This document shows, piece by piece, positions 62,100 to 64,000 of a stretch of 64,000 nt of DNA. The notes under the pieces were generated by a model. That model was not told the DNA's origin and did no database searches. It saw nothing but the letters and a program-made list of their open reading frames with translations. The stretch comes from Omphiscola glabra (Eukaryota > Mollusca > Gastropoda > Lymnaeidae), in NCBI GenBank assembly GCA_964017045.1, contig OZ024802.1, positions 30,962,793 to 31,026,792 of the forward strand, given 5' to 3'. Position 1 is the first letter of the stretch. Each line of letters begins with the position of its first letter. The translations under genes were made by a program, and so were the position numbers.

Positions 62100-63590
62100 T
62101 TATTATTAGCATCATCATCATTATCATGTCCCTTAGTCCTTTGACCGTTGGGGCGCCACAGATGACATGAAAACTATCCTACATTCGTCTCTGTTTTCTG
62201 CACTTCGCACAGCATCGCCTTGTTTTGGTCCGTCCACTCTTTGATGTTATCTTCCCAACTTTTTTTATGTCTTCCTCTTCTTTTCCCTCCTCTTGTTGTG
62301 CCCTGCATGATTTCTTTGGCGAGCTCTTGTTTCCTTGTCACGTGGCCATACCACTCCAGTTGCGATTTTGTACAGTCACCAGGAGGTCATCGTACTGCCC
62401 AATTGTCTGACGAATCCTTTCTTTCACTTGTTCATTGCAGATATGGTCTCTTATAGCAAATGCCAAGAATGATTCTGAAACATCTCATCTCCATCTTTAT
62501 TTTTCTTTCAAGTTCTGCTGTTAATGTCCAGGACTCGCAGGCGAACAATAAAATGGAGAGGACTAATGGGGGCTATATTTTTGTAGTTGCATATTTTCTT
62601 GGGCCTCTTTAGTGCTGTTGTGGTCTGGGCAATCCTGGCTATCAATTCGGGCTTGGGGCCTTCTGCCGAGGCTATTGGTCCTAGGTACTTCAAGCAGCTT
62701 ACTGTCTCTAATCTTTCATCCCGACCTTAATTACAGTGGCGATGCCGGCGGTGTTATTCGTCATCAGTTTTGTCTATTATGCACTGATTTGCACGCCAAA
62801 GGACGATGATGTCTTGTCGAGACGCGTTACTAAGTTGGCTAGCTCTTCTTCGTTCCCAGCCAGTCCATCTATGTCATCCACAAAGCGTAAGTTGGCGATT
62901 GTTCTTCCACCAATGCTGACTTTCCTTACATTCTCTCTAAGAAGATGTTGAACAGGGTGTGGGAGAGCCAGCAGCCTTGCTGTACTCCAACCGTGGTCTT
63001 GAACCATTCTCCGATGTTATTGTTGAAGAAGACTGCACTGGTGGCCTTATCGTAGAGGATGCATATCATTCTGTTTATAGGTTTGTGTTTATGTTGTAGT
63101 GCTTCATGGTGTCCCATAAAGCAGCATGCCAAACCCTGTCGAATGCCTTCTTGAAATCCAAAAAGACGTGGTATAAGTTTTATTGGTGTTGAGCATATTT
63201 CTCACACAGTATTCGGATGTTTAGGATCTGCTCAGTAGTGCCACGTCCTTGCCTGAAGCCCGCCTGTTCTTCAGCTATGATTCTGTCGGCACATAGTCTT
63301 AGTCGGTTCAATATAACCTTCAGCATGACCTTGCTTGGGTGGCTTATTAGGCTAATAGTTCGATAGTTTTGGCATAGCTGTAGGTTACCTTTCTTGGGGA
63401 CGGTGATGATGCGCGATTGGGTCCATGAATTGGGCCATTCCCTTGTCAGCCATATTTTGTTACAAATATTGAATAGGGCACTTATCATTGCTTCTCCTCC
63501 TTGTTTCCCCAACTCGGCAAGGATATTATCCACTCCTGCGGCCTTTCCTATTTGGAGTGCTTGGACTCAATGTTTCTTTCAGACATTTTT
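62100..63590 (-). pseudogene. Decayed non-LTR retrotransposon (LINE) reverse transcriptase, 5'-truncated
   Basis: Read on the minus strand from about 63590, the translation gives KAAGVDNILAELG, then YRTISLISHPSKVMLKVILN and EEQAGFRQGRGTTEQILN (RT blocks 1-2), then FKTTVGVQQGC, then LRFVDDIDGLAG, which is the catalytic block with FVDD in place of the usual F/YADD. A later segment gives MKYLGPIASAEG, and near 62210 EDNIKEWTDQNKAML followed by APQRS-like residues, the usual C-terminus of such LINEs. The blocks lie in different frames with stops between them, so it is inactive. The 3' end is marked by a short GAT-rich tail near 62104-62127. An RTE- or CR1-type affiliation is probable but not settled. 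Confidence 0.85.
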
Positions 63591-64000
63591 CCCCGGGGTG
63601 GGGCACTTAAAATTTTCGGGGGGGGGGTGTCATTTGACAGTGGGAGATGGGGGCATATGTCTCGGACGCCATACTAGCGGTGGGGGGGGTGGTCTTTGGT
63701 GATATTTAATGGTTGAAAATATTCAGTTTCAGATTTGGAAAGGGGCGTAAGAATGATTCTTGCCCCCTCACACCAAACACTGTAGATACTCCCTGCCAGT
63801 GGAGTCGAAATAGGGCGGGTGGGGTAATCCACACCGAGGTGTCACTTTTTCCTTATATGCAGGTGTGGCATTTTCTGACAACTGCAGAGTTTGTATCGTG
63901 GAAGGGAGGACGGCAAAAATATTTACACGCCCATGGCGGCAGTAATAGCTGCGCCACTAGGAAGTGAATCCATCGATATCAAAATCAGTGATCATTTTCA
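63591..64000. other. Right edge, no gene recognised
   Basis: G-rich runs near 63600-63690 and a more GC-balanced sequence. The open frames here show no known motif. It may be further repeat sequence adjoining the LINE. Confidence 0.4.

Noticed and set aside
63394..63702. Plus-strand ORF near the right edge
   Set aside because: Its first half is the antisense of the LINE reverse transcriptase.
1..64000. Prokaryotic systems (operons, CRISPR, phage, toxin-antitoxin)
   Set aside because: All recognised genes are spliced animal genes; the tandem repeats have no spacer structure and no cas-like proteins are present.

Overview
This is a eukaryotic, animal nuclear sequence. It is AT-rich, every gene is broken by many short-to-medium GT-AG introns, and minisatellites and decayed transposons fill the space between exons. 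The encoded proteins (PTIP/PAXIP1, SPT5, VHL) are animal regulators. The exon structure, AT richness and repeat types suggest a lophotrochozoan, perhaps a gastropod mollusc; that taxon is an inference. There is no prokaryotic operon, CRISPR array or phage.

Layout. (1) 12123 down to 259, minus strand: a 20-exon gene encoding two calponin-homology-like modules, a middle region and ankyrin repeats, running off the left edge. (2) 12124-13079: a short divergent intergenic region. (3) 13080-28643, plus strand: PAXIP1 (PTIP), 21 coding exons that join in frame to 906 codons with six BRCT domains. (4) 28644-40289: about 11.6 kb without a recognised gene, holding minisatellites, a 232-bp MITE, a roughly 1-kb element with GC-rich terminal inverted repeats, three copies of a roughly 1-kb AT-rich repeat, and a LINE 3' fragment. 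(5) 40309-54353, plus strand: SUPT5H (SPT5), 24 coding exons that join in frame to 1097 codons. (6) 54354-57986: the convergent 3' region. (7) 59180 down to 57987, minus strand: VHL, three coding exons, 152 codons, complete. (8) 59181-62099: no recognised gene. (9) 62100-63590, minus strand: a decayed LINE reverse transcriptase. (10) 63591-64000: nothing recognised.

PTIP and SPT5 are both chromatin/transcription factors, and VHL is the substrate receptor of a hypoxia ubiquitin ligase. Nothing indicates that the four genes form one pathway; they look like ordinary neighbours. Exon joins were made by hand from splice sites and family conservation. Every join keeps frame, which is strong internal support, but UTRs, transcription starts and poly(A) sites are not resolved.

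The most unusual material is structural. In SUPT5H, tandem repeats in several introns begin at the 5' splice site and copy the end of the exon, so they multiply splice donors. A 705-bp GC-rich insertion with a 14-bp target-site duplication lies in SUPT5H intron 2, and a truncated relative of it lies in PAXIP1. A 33-bp perfect hairpin sits beside a transposed copy of another PAXIP1 intron segment. I did not find a convincing previously undescribed biological system beyond these.
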